From an uncultured Lentisphaerota bacterium (lineage in GTDB: Bacteria > Verrucomicrobiota > Kiritimatiellia > RFP12 > UBA1067), in the NCBI GenBank assembly GCA_900321255.1, contig ONVK01000003.1, positions 1 through 57,685 on the forward strand: a stretch of 57,685 nt of DNA. Reading direction: 5' to 3'. The translations under genes and the position numbers were made by a program. Shown piece by piece: positions 44,470-54,208 of this stretch. The notes beneath the pieces were generated by a model that searched no databases, was not told the DNA's origin, and saw only the letters and a list, made by a program, of their open reading frames with translations. How positions within the stretch are numbered: the stretch's first letter is position 1; the number at the start of each line of letters is the position of its first letter.

Positions 44470-47150
44470 TACGCACCGACCTGCTTCCCGAGTCGATGGC
44501 TCTTTGGATAATCGCGCTCCTCGCCCTTATGGGGGTCGCGGCGTGGGTGGCGTGCCACTGGGCGGTGAAGCGCTATGCGGCGAACAGGCTGAACGTCTGG
44601 TACAGGGCTCTTCTCAGCGTGCCGCTCGGCACCATCGCGTGCTGGCTCGTACTGCAGACCCTCGCGCGCATGATGTTCCTCGCGACGCCGTGGTCGCTGT
44701 TTCTCGCGTCCGTAATGGGCGCCGTGTCCGTCGAGGCCGTCAGCGCGTTCTACGGCCACGAATGCGCGCGCGTCCCGCCGAAGACGGCGAAGATCCTTGT
44801 CGCGTGCCGCATGGCCGCGGTGATATTCACGCTTCTCGTCCTGATGCAGCCCGTCATAATAGGCGAGCGCGAGCGCACGGTAAAGGAGCGGGTTCTTGTT
44901 CTCGTCGACGACTCGGCGTCCATGCACTTCAGGGATACGCTGATGACGCCCGACGAGAAGAAGGATCTCGCCGCCGCGCTCAAGCTCGAGAAGCTCCCCG
45001 ATGACGGCATGACGCGCGCGGAGATGGTCCGCATGCTGATAGCGGCAGGAGGAGACGACAGCTTCCTGAAGCGCACCGCCCGAAAGTACGAGGTGGACGT
45101 GTTCAGGTTCGGCAACGGCCTTCAGCGCGACGAGTCGATTGCCCAGGAGAAGCCCGTTGACGCGAAGGAGGAGATGTTCCGTTCGGTGACCGACGTCACA
45201 AAGGCCCTCGAGCTCGCCTTGAGGGAGGTGCCGGCGGAGGAGATAACCTCCATCATCATGTTCACCGACGGCATACACAACGGCGACGCCGGAGTCGAGT
45301 CGATCTCCCGCAAGCTCGGCGGCTACGGAATCCAGGTCTCGACCGTGCTTGTCGGAGGCAGCGTAAAGCCGTTCGACCTCGCCGTCGCGTCGGCCGACTC
45401 GCCGGAGTCCGTCTTCCTCGGAGACAAGGTTCGCTTCACCGTGCGCGTCTCGGCGACGCGCGCCAACGGACGCAAGGCGAAGATACACTTCTCCGACGAC
45501 AACGGCGAGCTCGACGTCAAGGAATTCACCGTCGAGGGCGACGACTGGTCGAAGGAGTTCAAGTTCACCGATATCCCGAAGGACCAGGGCGTCTACGGCT
45601 ACAACTTCACCGTGACCCACGTCGAAGGGGAGCTCTTCGACGACAACAACGAGCGCAGGCTCGAGGTCGCGGTTTCCGACGACCGCATGAACGTTCTGCT
45701 CGTGGACGGCCGCCCTCGCTGGGAGTACCGGTATCTGCGCAACCTCTTCTACGGCCGCGACAAGTCGGTGCATCTGCAGGACTGGCTCGTCCACCCCGAC
45801 TCGATCGCCGGCATCCAGCCGAAGCTCCTCGAATTCGCGAGCGCGTCGCGCCCGTTCGGCCAGTCTGAGGCGGGCGGTTGGCCCATACAGGACAACGACT
45901 GGCGGCAGTTCGACGTCATCATCATCGGCGACATAGGCGAGGACGTTCTGACGGAGGACGTCATCGAGCAGCTAAGGTACAACGTCGAGGACCGCGGTGC
46001 GCTTCTCGTCCTCATCTCGGGCTCCGAGTACATGCCTTACTCGATTACGAACCAGAAGCTGCGCGACCTCATGCCGATCGAGTACGAGCCGTCAGCGCAG
46101 AGCCGCCGTGTCGCTCCTGAGGACGCGTTCGTCTTCCAGCTCGCGGCAGCTGGCCGCGGCCATCCTGTTATGAACCAGAGCTCGTCCTCCTCCGAGAACG
46201 AGGACATCTGGGCCGACATACCCGACTTCCACTGGCGACTTCCGATTTCCGGCGTGAAGTCGGGCGCCGACATCCTCGCGTATGCGAAGCCGAAGAAGTC
46301 TTCGGGAGCCGATGACGCCGGCGCCATAGCGGAGTCCGTCGCGGCAACTATCGAGGAAAACCCCGAAGCCGCGCTGAAGCGGCTTGAGGACATGCGCGGC
46401 GAGCAGGGGCGCAACGCACTCGTCGTGGCGGGCGCGAAGGGCAAGGGCAAGGTGCTGATGCTGACGACCGACTCGATGTGGCGCCTCCGCTCCAAGACCG
46501 GCGACCAGCTGCACCACCGCTTCTGGGGGCAGATCATGCGCTGGGGCGCGGGCGAGAAGCTCAGGTGCGGCAACATGTACGTGCGCCTCGGCACCGACCA
46601 GCTGAGGTACGGCGCGGGCGAGACGGTGAAGGTCCTCGCCAGGTTCCTCGACGAGAAGCACAACGGTATCGACGGCCTCGATCCCCGCTTTATGGTCCGC
46701 GCGCCGAACATGGGCGCGAGAGTGTCTGTGTTCGATGCAAAGAAGCGCCCCGACTCCAACGGCCTCTACGAGGTGGAGATACACGGCTGCACGGCCCCAG
46801 GCCTGTACGAGGTGAGCCTCGACTGCCCCAAGGCGCAGGAGCTCCTCGGCCGCCGCTATCCGGCGGACAAGCTGAAGACGAGCTTTGTTGTCGTCACAAC
46901 CAAGCAGCCAGCCGAGAAGGTCGACATCGCGTCGACGCGCAACCACGTCGAGCGCGTCGCCTTGGCGACAGGCGGCAAGGTCCTGAAGCCGTCCGAGTAT
47001 ATCGCGCTCGCCAGCGATTTCGGCGGCGGCTCGAGACGCATCTCCGACCGCGTCGAGTTCCACCTCTGGTGCCTTCCTCCGCTGTTCCTCATCATCATCG
47101 GGCTGCTTACCGCGGAATGGATACTCCGGAAGCGCGCTTCGCTTGCATAA
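44454..47150 (+). CDS. large VWA membrane protein of the MoxR operon
   Basis: The start ATG 44454 lies within the previous gene, with GGAGGG upstream. The 898-residue protein has three hydrophobic segments in the first 145 residues. A VWA-like domain follows, with MIDAS D-D-S-A-S near 153 (VLVDDSASM), and IIMFTDGIHNGDAG. An Ig-like region is next, then a ThuA/GATase-like segment with LLVDGRPRWEYRYLR and VIIIGDIGEDVL. A C-terminal helix (LFLIIIGLLTAEWILRKR) anchors it. Such proteins accompany MoxR/DUF58/BatA genes in planctomycetes and verrucomicrobia; their function is unknown. It may form a complex with the PA14-bearing neighbour. Confidence 0.82.
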   Translation: MDQNVIRTDLLPESMALWIIALLALMGVAAWVACHWAVKRYAANRLNVWYRALLSVPLGTIACWLVLQTLARMMFLATPWSLFLASVMGAVSVEAVSAFYGHECARVPPKTAKILVACRMAAVIFTLLVLMQPVIIGERERTVKERVLVLVDDSASMHFRDTLMTPDEKKDLAAALKLEKLPDDGMTRAEMVRMLIAAGGDDSFLKRTARKYEVDVFRFGNGLQRDESIAQEKPVDAKEEMFRSVTDVTKALELALREVPAEEITSIIMFTDGIHNGDAGVESISRKLGGYGIQVSTVLVGGSVKPFDLAVASADSPESVFLGDKVRFTVRVSATRANGRKAKIHFSDDNGELDVKEFTVEGDDWSKEFKFTDIPKDQGVYGYNFTVTHVEGELFDDNNERRLEVAVSDDRMNVLLVDGRPRWEYRYLRNLFYGRDKSVHLQDWLVHPDSIAGIQPKLLEFASASRPFGQSEAGGWPIQDNDWRQFDVIIIGDIGEDVLTEDVIEQLRYNVEDRGALLVLISGSEYMPYSITNQKLRDLMPIEYEPSAQSRRVAPEDAFVFQLAAAGRGHPVMNQSSSSSENEDIWADIPDFHWRLPISGVKSGADILAYAKPKKSSGADDAGAIAESVAATIEENPEAALKRLEDMRGEQGRNALVVAGAKGKGKVLMLTTDSMWRLRSKTGDQLHHRFWGQIMRWGAGEKLRCGNMYVRLGTDQLRYGAGETVKVLARFLDEKHNGIDGLDPRFMVRAPNMGARVSVFDAKKRPDSNGLYEVEIHGCTAPGLYEVSLDCPKAQELLGRRYPADKLKTSFVVVTTKQPAEKVDIASTRNHVERVALATGGKVLKPSEYIALASDFGGGSRRISDRVEFHLWCLPPLFLIIIGLLTAEWILRKRASLA

Positions 47151-47154
47151 TGCC

Positions 47155-50100
47155 ATGAAATACAAGAACATACCGCCACAGATAGCCGCCAAGCTCAACG
47201 AGAGCGTGGGTCGGGTTCGCCGCATTCTCCTCGTGCGCGGCACATGCGCCACGCTCGCCGTCTTCGTCGCATCGGTCCTCTCCATAATGGCGATCGACGC
47301 GATGGTGACGATCTATGTCTCGTGGGTCAGATGGCTCCTCTGGGCCTGTTGCGTCGCGGCGACCGCCGCGGTTGCGTGGTTTGCGCTGATAAAGCCGCTC
47401 CGCCGCAAGTTCACGGCTGCCGAGATCGCGGCGCTCATCGAACGCAACCATCCCGAACTCGAGGAGCGTCTTTCCACCGTCGTCGAGCTCGCGCAGGCTG
47501 GCGACCTGTCGTCGTCCTCCCGTCTCATGGAGGAGATTACGAAGGACGCCGTCAAGGACGTGCAGACGGTTTCGCCCAAGAAGGAGTTCACGGGAAGGAC
47601 CGTGAAGCCGAGGTTTATCGCCGCCGCGATCGCCGTAGGCATACTCCTCCTCCTGTTCGCGGCGTTTCCAGACGCCACGCTCAGGCTTGCGACGCGCGCA
47701 CTCGTTCCGTCCGCCGAGGTTGACAACATCTACGCCTCTTCGCTCAAGGTGTCGCCCGGCGACAAGGTCATACTCGAGGGCACTCCCCTCGCTCTCTCTC
47801 TCGCCGTCAGCGAAGGCTTTCCGTCTAGGGCGTTCGTCAGGACGCGTCAGGACGGCAGGAGCGAGGCCGTGGAGCGGATGGTCAGGGTTTCTGAAGAGGG
47901 CGCTGAAGGCCCCGTGATATATTCGTTCTCCTATCCGCGCGTGACGAAGAGCTTCAACTACAGGATAAGCTGCGGAAGCGCCCTGACGCGCGCGTACAGG
48001 GTAGAGGTTGTTCCCGAGCCGAGGTATTCCGAGAGGATGGTCGAGGTGCGTCACCCCGAGTACACCGGCCGCGAACCAGAGCGCTACACGAACACGGCCG
48101 CGATAGTCGGCCTCGAGGGGTCTAAGGTCACGGTTTCCGTCAAGCCGTCGCGTCCCGACGTCGAGGGCTCGATTACGCTCCCCGGCGACGTTGTGGTTTC
48201 TGGATCCGAGTCGGACGGCCGACTCTCGTTCTCGTTCAACCTCGAGAAGGGCGGCGAAGGCGGCTGGAGCTCGCAGGTGTGGGATTCCTACGGCTTCACG
48301 AACCAGATGGAGACGTCCTCCATAACGATTGTCAAGGACATGCCGCCCGAGGCGAAGCTCGTGTCGCCGGAGAAGATGGATCTCAAGCTCCCGGTGAACG
48401 GCAGCCTTCCGCTCGAGTACTCCATAAAGGACGACTTCGGCCTTTCGCGCACCACGCTTGAGGTCTGCATAGGCGCTGGCGCGTGGGAGGAGTACAGGCA
48501 GCTCGAGCCGGAGAAGTCCGGCGACGTCACGTGGGGCGGTTCGCACGTGGTCCACTTCGTCTCCGGCGGCTTCAACAACGCGGCCGTTGTGCGCTTCCGC
48601 ATCAAGGCCGAAGACAATCTCCCTGCCGATCTCGGTGGCCCCGGCCGGGCCTATACTCCCGAGGTAATGGTCAACCTCGTGGGCAGCAAGGATGCGAAGT
48701 CGTTCGGCCGGCAGTCGCTTAACGCGCAGATCGACGGCGCCAAGAAGGACATACAGAACATCGTCGACCACCTCAAGACGGCCAAGAAGAACTTCGAGGG
48801 ATCGAGGGGATCGTATGCGAACGCCGAGAACAATACCTGGCAGCGTTCCGAGGCGGTCAAGTCCAGCGAAAGGGCTCGGTCGGCAATGCAGAACGCCGAA
48901 GCTCTTCTCTCCGACTTCATCGACGGCCTTCTCGACAGCCGTCTCGACACGGGGGCCGAGATGTTCAGGCCTATCCTCGACAAGCACGTGACTCCAATCC
49001 GCCAGGGTTCGGAGGATGTGTTCCTCATGTCCCGCTGGAATGAGAAGAGCGATGCATGCAAGACGCTCGCTAAGGACACCGATACGGCCATCAAGGCTTT
49101 CGAGGAGGCGAAGCGCAAGTTCGACCTTCTGACCAGGGCTGCCGAGGAGCTGCAGAAGATGCAGGATCTCGTGGAGCGCGAAAAGGCGCTTGCCGAGCTT
49201 GCCGAGAAGGGCGAAATCGACGCAAAGACGCTCGAGGAGGAGGAGAAGAAGCTTCTTGAGGAGGTCAAGGATGCCATAAAGGACGACCTCGAGAAGAACC
49301 TCGACAAGCAGATCGAAAAGGCGAAGGAACTCGAAGAGAAGGGCAAGGACCTCGCCAAACGCCAGGAAGAGATCGAGAAGAAGGCCGAAGAAGCGGCAAA
49401 GAACGGCGACGATGCCGGGAAGAAGGCGGCTGCAGACGAGGAGAAGAAGCTTGCCAAGGACATCTCAGACCTCGCTCGCGAAACCGACAAACTGACAAAG
49501 GAGATCGAGCAGCAGACCGGTTCGCAGGAGATGGACGAAAACAGGACATCGGAGGGTGCGGAGAAAGCGACCGAGATGGCGGAGAAGGCCTCTGAATCCG
49601 CGAACGACGCAGCGGAGAAGATGAAGAACGGCGACATGGATGGAGCCAAGAGCGACATGCAGAATGTCAAGGATGCTCTTTCGGAGGCGCAGCAACAACT
49701 GAACAACGCCCAGCAGAAGATGGGTTCCAAGAACGACGAGTTCGAGCAAAACGCCAACAGCCTCGGCGACATGGTCAAGGCGATGGAGGAGGCCCTTGAT
49801 GCCGCCAAATCCGCCGCTGAAGCCCAGGAGCGCCAAGGCGAGCAGTCTCAGGGACAGGAAGGCGAGTGGACACAAGGTCAGGATGGCGAACGTCAGGATG
49901 GCGAGCGTCAGGATGGCGAGCAGTCTCAGGGGCAGGAAGGCAGCCAGCAGCAAGGTGATCAACAGCAGGGTCAGCAGCAGGGCGAAAAGCAACAAGGTCA
50001 GCAGCAGGGTCAGCAGCAGGGCGAAAAGCAACAAGGTCAGCAGCAAGGTCAGCAACAGGGCGAAAAGCAGCAGGGCGACCAGCAGCAAGGCCAGCAACAG

Positions 50101-50811
50101 GGCGAAAAGCAGCAGGGCGACCAGCAGCAAGGTGATCAACAGCAGGGCGAAAAGCAGCAAGGTGATCAACAGCAGGGCCAGCAGCAGCAGGGCCAGCAGC
50201 AGCAGGGCCAGCAGCAACAGCAGCAGGGTCAGCAACAGCAGCAGGGCCAGCAGCAACAGCAGCAGGGTCAGCAACAGCAGCAGGGTCAGCAACAGCAGCA
50301 GGGTCAGCAACAGCAGCAGGGTCAGCAACAGCAGCAGGGCCAGCAACAGCAGCAAGGTCAGCAACAGCAGCAGGGTCAGCAACAACAGCAGGGCCAGCAA
50401 CAGCAGCAAGGACCAATGCAGCAGGCCGCGCAGAAGGCGAACGAGGCTTCGCAGAAGATGCAGGAGCAAACTAACCGCCAGGCATCGCAGAACAATATGC
50501 CAATGGAGCAGTTCGACAGCGAATCTTCCGACAGCGAGTCGTCCTCCGAGAGCAGCGAGAATATGGAAGGCGGGAAGTCGAGCAGTAATGCCAAACACTC
50601 CCAGCACCAGCAGAAGAAGTCGTCAAAGAAGAAAAAGAAGCCCGCTCAAAGGATCCAGCCCGACGACGAGGGTGATGACGACGACTGGTTCAAGATGAAG
50701 AGCGAATCTGGAACTGGCGCAGAGGTTGATTCCCTTGACGATGTCCCGCCCGAATACCGCGGGCTAGTACGTGAATATTTCAAGTCGTTGAATGAAGGAG
50801 ACAAAAAATGA
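47155..50811 (+). CDS. giant membrane/coiled-coil protein with a Gln-rich repeat tail (DUF4175-like)
   Basis: ATG 47155 is chosen; a TTG at 47143 lies inside the previous gene. The 1218-residue product has membrane helices near 27-47, 60-80 and 157-175, then NHPELEERLSTVVEL as in DUF4175/TIGR02302-like proteins. A periplasmic beta-rich region (about 185-500) follows. From about 520 to 880 it is strongly coiled-coil, rich in Lys/Glu/Ala. From about 894 to 1085 it is almost wholly Gln and Gly (QQQQG and QQGEKQQG units), then a Ser/Glu and Lys-rich tail ends near EYRGLVREYFKSLNEGD. The tail may be an extended spacer or sticky tether at the envelope. It is co-operonic with MoxR and the VWA genes. 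Confidence 0.8.
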   Translation: MKYKNIPPQIAAKLNESVGRVRRILLVRGTCATLAVFVASVLSIMAIDAMVTIYVSWVRWLLWACCVAATAAVAWFALIKPLRRKFTAAEIAALIERNHPELEERLSTVVELAQAGDLSSSSRLMEEITKDAVKDVQTVSPKKEFTGRTVKPRFIAAAIAVGILLLLFAAFPDATLRLATRALVPSAEVDNIYASSLKVSPGDKVILEGTPLALSLAVSEGFPSRAFVRTRQDGRSEAVERMVRVSEEGAEGPVIYSFSYPRVTKSFNYRISCGSALTRAYRVEVVPEPRYSERMVEVRHPEYTGREPERYTNTAAIVGLEGSKVTVSVKPSRPDVEGSITLPGDVVVSGSESDGRLSFSFNLEKGGEGGWSSQVWDSYGFTNQMETSSITIVKDMPPEAKLVSPEKMDLKLPVNGSLPLEYSIKDDFGLSRTTLEVCIGAGAWEEYRQLEPEKSGDVTWGGSHVVHFVSGGFNNAAVVRFRIKAEDNLPADLGGPGRAYTPEVMVNLVGSKDAKSFGRQSLNAQIDGAKKDIQNIVDHLKTAKKNFEGSRGSYANAENNTWQRSEAVKSSERARSAMQNAEALLSDFIDGLLDSRLDTGAEMFRPILDKHVTPIRQGSEDVFLMSRWNEKSDACKTLAKDTDTAIKAFEEAKRKFDLLTRAAEELQKMQDLVEREKALAELAEKGEIDAKTLEEEEKKLLEEVKDAIKDDLEKNLDKQIEKAKELEEKGKDLAKRQEEIEKKAEEAAKNGDDAGKKAAADEEKKLAKDISDLARETDKLTKEIEQQTGSQEMDENRTSEGAEKATEMAEKASESANDAAEKMKNGDMDGAKSDMQNVKDALSEAQQQLNNAQQKMGSKNDEFEQNANSLGDMVKAMEEALDAAKSAAEAQERQGEQSQGQEGEWTQGQDGERQDGERQDGEQSQGQEGSQQQGDQQQGQQQGEKQQGQQQGQQQGEKQQGQQQGQQQGEKQQGDQQQGQQQGEKQQGDQQQGDQQQGEKQQGDQQQGQQQQGQQQQGQQQQQQGQQQQQGQQQQQQGQQQQQGQQQQQGQQQQQGQQQQQGQQQQQGQQQQQGQQQQQGQQQQQGPMQQAAQKANEASQKMQEQTNRQASQNNMPMEQFDSESSDSESSSESSENMEGGKSSSNAKHSQHQQKKSSKKKKKPAQRIQPDDEGDDDDWFKMKSESGTGAEVDSLDDVPPEYRGLVREYFKSLNEGDKK
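49836..50412 (+). repeat. tandem CAG/CAA repeat array within the Gln-rich coding region
   Basis: The DNA is made of repeated short units: CAGCAGGGCGAAAAGCA-type units at first, then from about 50220 mainly the 15-base unit CAGCAACAGCAGGGT (QQQQG). The repeats keep the frame. Units vary silently (CAG/CAA, GGC/GGT), so the array is probably old enough for drift or under selection for the protein. Length change between strains is expected. Confidence 0.85.
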
Positions 50812-51848
50812 GTAAAAAACTTGTTGCAGGATTTGCCGTTCTGTGCGCTGGCGTGTTTGCGCTTTCGGCGAATGCGGCAAAGGAGCCCGACAGGATTGAT
50901 CTCGCAATCGAGCGCGGGCTTGAATACCTTCTTGCCGTACAGAAGGATTCCGGCGCATACCCCGGCCAGCAGGGAGATACAGTTGCGATTCCGGCTCTTG
51001 CCGCGATGGCGTGTCTTGCGACGGGACATGTTCCAGGTGATGCGAAATACGGAAAGCTGATAGAGCGTTCCCTCGACTATGTCCTTGCCAACCACGACGA
51101 GACCGGGTATTTCGGCGCTATCGGCAACGGCAAGATGTACGCCCATTCGATCGCGACGCTCCTTCTGACGGAGGTGTCCGGCATGGTGTCGAAGGAGCGG
51201 CAGGCGCAGATAGACGAAATCCTGCCGAAGGCCATAAAGGTCATCCTCGACGCCCAGAACATAAAGAAAAGCCAGTACAACGACGGCGGCTGGCGCTATA
51301 CGCCCGATACGACGGATTCCGACACAAGCTGCTCGGGCTGGGCGCTTATGGCGCTCAGGTCCGCAAGATTGAACGGGGCACAAGTGCCGAAGAGCGCTAT
51401 TGAGCGCGCCGTCAGATATATGCACCGTCACCACCACAAGGAAAAGGGCTGCTTTGGCTACCAGAACACCGACGGGTCTGCCGTGACGCTCTCGGGTGCA
51501 GGAATCCTCTGCCTCGAGCTCTGCGGCAAACACGAGGACCCCGACTCGCTCAGCGCGGCGAAATACCTAATGTCTGTGTACCGCGAGAAACTCCCGAACG
51601 AGGGATATGCCTACTACGGGTTATACTACGCTTCGCAGGGCCTTTTTCAGATAGGCGGGGAGAATTGGAAAGAGTTTTCCGAGTGGATGTACGACACTTA
51701 CCTTCCTCGGCAGCGTCCGACGGGCGCATGGCCAGAGCACGGCAACGAGCGCACCGAGCCGTATGCGACGGCGATGACCATCCTCGCGTTCGCGGTTCCT
51801 TTCCGCCAGCTTCCTGTGTACCAGAGAGACGAGACGGTCGACGAATGA
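50808..51848 (+). CDS. secreted terpenoid-cyclase-fold (prenyltransferase/squalene oxidase repeat) protein
   Basis: GAAGGAG precedes ATG 50808, which overlaps the previous stop. The 346-residue product has a signal peptide (MSKKLVAGFAVLCAGVFALSANA). It then shows repeats of the alpha/alpha toroid: GLEYLLAVQKDSGAYPGQQG, VLANHDETGYFG, NDGGWRYTPDTTDSDTS and EKGCFGYQNTDGSAVTL. These match the QW-like repeats of squalene/prenyltransferase-fold proteins. No DXDD-type cyclase acid motif is seen at the usual place, though DTTDSD is acidic. Exported members in planctomycetes and verrucomicrobia are uncharacterised; binding of glycans or proteins is as likely as cyclisation. It completes the MoxR operon. 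Confidence 0.8.
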   Translation: MSKKLVAGFAVLCAGVFALSANAAKEPDRIDLAIERGLEYLLAVQKDSGAYPGQQGDTVAIPALAAMACLATGHVPGDAKYGKLIERSLDYVLANHDETGYFGAIGNGKMYAHSIATLLLTEVSGMVSKERQAQIDEILPKAIKVILDAQNIKKSQYNDGGWRYTPDTTDSDTSCSGWALMALRSARLNGAQVPKSAIERAVRYMHRHHHKEKGCFGYQNTDGSAVTLSGAGILCLELCGKHEDPDSLSAAKYLMSVYREKLPNEGYAYYGLYYASQGLFQIGGENWKEFSEWMYDTYLPRQRPTGAWPEHGNERTEPYATAMTILAFAVPFRQLPVYQRDETVDE

Positions 51849-52483
51849 TGCCGAAGGGGAAGTTCATAACCTTCGAGGGCGGCGAGGGCTGCGGAAAGTC
51901 CACGCAGGTGCAGCGGCTGAAGGCCGCGCTTGAACGGAAGGGCATCTCGGTCCTCCTCACGCGCGAGCCCGGCGGAACGCGCCTCGCCGAGCAGATCCGC
52001 TCGCTTCTGAAGGATGAAACCGAAGACCCGCCGTGCGACAGGGCCGAGCTTCTTCTTTTCCTCGCCGCGCGCGCACAGCTCGTGAAGAATGTCATACGTC
52101 CGGCGCTTGCCGCCGGAACATGGGTCGTCTCCGACAGGTTCAGCGATTCGACGATCGCCTACCAGGGGTATGGACGTGGTCTTCCGCTCGGCATCGTGCG
52201 CGAGGCGAACGACTTTGCGTGCGACGGGCTGAAGCCGGACCTTACACTCCTGCTTGACGTCGACCCGGAGACGGCGCGCGAGCGGATGCGCGGGCGCGAG
52301 AAGTCGACGAACACTACGGCGGATCGCATAGAGCGCGCGGGAGACGATTTTCATGCGCGGCTTCGAAAGGGCTTCCTCGAGCTTGCCGCGGCAGAACCCT
52401 CGCGCATAGCGACGATAGACGCGTCGGGGACCGAAGACGATGTCTGGGAGAGAGTATGGAAGTCGACGACGCGTATTCTCTGA
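51845..52483 (+). CDS. tmk: thymidylate kinase
   Basis: Two ATGs (51845, 51848) overlap the previous stop; the longer start gives 212 residues. The P loop is FEGGEGCGKST at about 10-20, the DR motif and dTMP-binding Arg are in TREPGGT and DRFSDSTIAYQGYGRGL, and LLDVDPETARERM is the core strand. It phosphorylates dTMP to dTDP. The LID lacks extra Arg residues in a typical E. coli pattern, but this was not analysed further. It overlaps holB by 28 bases, a common pairing. It is also coupled to the end of the MoxR operon. Confidence 0.95.
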   Translation: MMPKGKFITFEGGEGCGKSTQVQRLKAALERKGISVLLTREPGGTRLAEQIRSLLKDETEDPPCDRAELLLFLAARAQLVKNVIRPALAAGTWVVSDRFSDSTIAYQGYGRGLPLGIVREANDFACDGLKPDLTLLLDVDPETARERMRGREKSTNTTADRIERAGDDFHARLRKGFLELAAAEPSRIATIDASGTEDDVWERVWKSTTRIL

Positions 52484-53256
52484 TATCGCGCGCCATCGAC
52501 AGCGGGCATGCGGCGCACGGATATCTCGTCTGCGGCGATCTGCGCGGCCAATGCGACGCGCTGACCGAAATGATTCTGCGAAAGCTGTTCCCGAACGAGC
52601 CCGCGCAGGTCGAGTCAAGGTGCCATCCCGACATCGCCTGGCTGGAGCCCGAGGGGAAGTCGCGCACGATACACGTAAAGTCGATGCGAGAGCGAATCGT
52701 CGAGCCGATGGCCTCGACGGCGTTCTCGGGAGGATGGAAGGCCGGCGTCATAGTGGGCGCAGACAGGATGGAACTGGCTGCGGCCAATTCGTTTCTGAAG
52801 ACGCTCGAGGAGCCTCCGCCTAAGACGATGTTCCTTCTTCTCACCGACCAGCCCGATGCGGTGCTGTCGACGATCGTATCGCGTTCGCAGAGGATTGACC
52901 TCCCTCTTTCCGAAGGACTTCTCGATGACGATGCGTACGACGCAGTCGAGGAGGTGCTCTCGTCGCGCGGGGTTTCAGGCGTCTTCGAGAAGGCGCAGGC
53001 GGGCAGACGCCTCGCCGAGATTCTTTCGGAAGTCAAGGACGAGGCCGAGGATGAGGATGTCGCGATGGCGCGGAAGGCGTTCTACAGGACCGTCATGAAG
53101 TTCGTCCGCGGCTGGATGGTGAAGGGCGAACTTCCGCGGCACCAGGCGTTCAGGAACGTCTCCGCCGTAGAAGACGCGTTTCTCCAGAGCGAGCGGTATC
53201 TTTCCGACGACGCGGTGCTTTGCAATCTTGCCGACCGGCTCGTCTGGCCCGCCTGA
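52456..53256 (+). CDS. holB: DNA polymerase III delta' subunit-like protein
   Basis: The 266-residue product starts inside tmk and has the clamp-loader delta' pattern: AIDSGHAAHGYLVCGDLRGQ, CHPDIAWLEPEGKSRTIHV, AGVIVGADRMELAAANSFLKTLEEPP and LLLTDQPDAVLSTIVSRSQ. The last two are the delta' hallmark sequences. The Walker A and zinc-binding cysteines of tau/gamma are missing, as expected for delta'. It forms part of the loader that places the beta clamp on DNA. It is somewhat shorter than the usual 300-330 residues, with a reduced C-terminal domain. Confidence 0.9.
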   Translation: MEVDDAYSLISRAIDSGHAAHGYLVCGDLRGQCDALTEMILRKLFPNEPAQVESRCHPDIAWLEPEGKSRTIHVKSMRERIVEPMASTAFSGGWKAGVIVGADRMELAAANSFLKTLEEPPPKTMFLLLTDQPDAVLSTIVSRSQRIDLPLSEGLLDDDAYDAVEEVLSSRGVSGVFEKAQAGRRLAEILSEVKDEAEDEDVAMARKAFYRTVMKFVRGWMVKGELPRHQAFRNVSAVEDAFLQSERYLSDDAVLCNLADRLVWPA

Positions 53257-53269
53257 AAGGAACTGCGGA

Positions 53270-54208
53270 ATGAAGCTCTCCCTTTCCACGAACTGGTGCA
53301 ACCGCAGGATTGACGACGGGCGGGAGATCGCCGAGAAGGCGCTTGAGCTCGGCTTCGAGGAGCTTGAGCTCGGGTTCCACACGACGGCGCGTCAGGTCGC
53401 CGGCTTCAAGGCGATGCTTGGGCATATTCCCGTGGGGAGCGTCCACGCGTTCTGCCCTGTTCCGCTTTCGGCGCCGCAAGGATATCCCGAGCTATACCAG
53501 CTTGCGACGCTCGACGAGGAAGGCCGCAGAATGGCCGTTCTACAGGTGACGAGGAACATCGACTTTGCCGCCGAGATGGGTGCGGACACCGTTGTCCTCC
53601 ACGCGGGACGTGTTGCGTTTGACCGTGTGTTCGACCGCATCGACTCTGGGACTCTCCGCGACGTCCTCAGGGCGAACAAGGGCGACGTCAAGTCGGCGCC
53701 GTACGTGAAGCTGCTTGCGCGCGCCTCGAAACGCCGCGTAAAGCGAGGCGAGAAGCTGCTCGACGTCTTCCTTAAGACGCTTTCCGACCTTGCGCCGCGC
53801 CTCGTGGAGAAGGGCGTCACGCTCGCGCTCGAGAACCTGCCGTACTACGAGGGCTTCCCCGCGGAATGGGAGCTCCCCAGGATCGTCAGCGAGTTCAGGG
53901 GTGCGCCGATCCGCGGCTGGTTCGACACTGGCCATGACCGCGTCCGCGAGATGCACGGCTGGCGCGGCGAGGTGAAAGTCTCCGATTTCGGCGAATACGC
54001 TAAAAGCTTTTTCGCAGGCATGCACCTCAACGACGTCGTCGACTTCAACGACGATCATTTCGCGCCTGGCGACGGCAAGGTCGACTTCGCGGCGCTTGCC
54101 GATTTCGCGAGGAATGTCAGCCACGTCGTCTTCGAGCCGTCGCAGGCCGTAGACGAGGACTCGCTGCGCCGCTCTGTCGCGCACGTCCGCTCATTGTGGG
54201 GGGAGTGA
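53270..54208 (+). CDS. sugar phosphate isomerase/epimerase-like TIM-barrel protein
   Basis: ATG 53270 follows AAAGGAACTGCGG. The 312-residue product has the xylose-isomerase-like (AP endonuclease 2) barrel: MKLSLSTNWCN, ALELGFEELELGFHT, TVVLHAGR (metal His), LALENLPYYEG (metal Glu), WFDTGHDR (Asp/His), FFAGMHLND (His) and VFEPSQAVDED (Glu). A divalent metal site is thus complete. Members isomerise sugars or act on inositols and polyols, or cut abasic DNA; the substrate is not clear. It lies between holB and murCB with a 1-base overlap to the latter, so a cell-wall sugar role is possible but unproven. Confidence 0.8.
   Translation: MKLSLSTNWCNRRIDDGREIAEKALELGFEELELGFHTTARQVAGFKAMLGHIPVGSVHAFCPVPLSAPQGYPELYQLATLDEEGRRMAVLQVTRNIDFAAEMGADTVVLHAGRVAFDRVFDRIDSGTLRDVLRANKGDVKSAPYVKLLARASKRRVKRGEKLLDVFLKTLSDLAPRLVEKGVTLALENLPYYEGFPAEWELPRIVSEFRGAPIRGWFDTGHDRVREMHGWRGEVKVSDFGEYAKSFFAGMHLNDVVDFNDDHFAPGDGKVDFAALADFARNVSHVVFEPSQAVDEDSLRRSVAHVRSLWGE

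Noticed and set aside
49836..50412. Repeat array considered as CRISPR
   Set aside because: Units are 15-36 bases without unique spacers and encode in-frame QQQQG within a long gene.
49465..50607. A Leu-rich minus-strand frame resembling a membrane protein
   Set aside because: It is the reverse complement of the CAG/CAA repeat array, which reads as Leu codons; there is no start signal or promoter.
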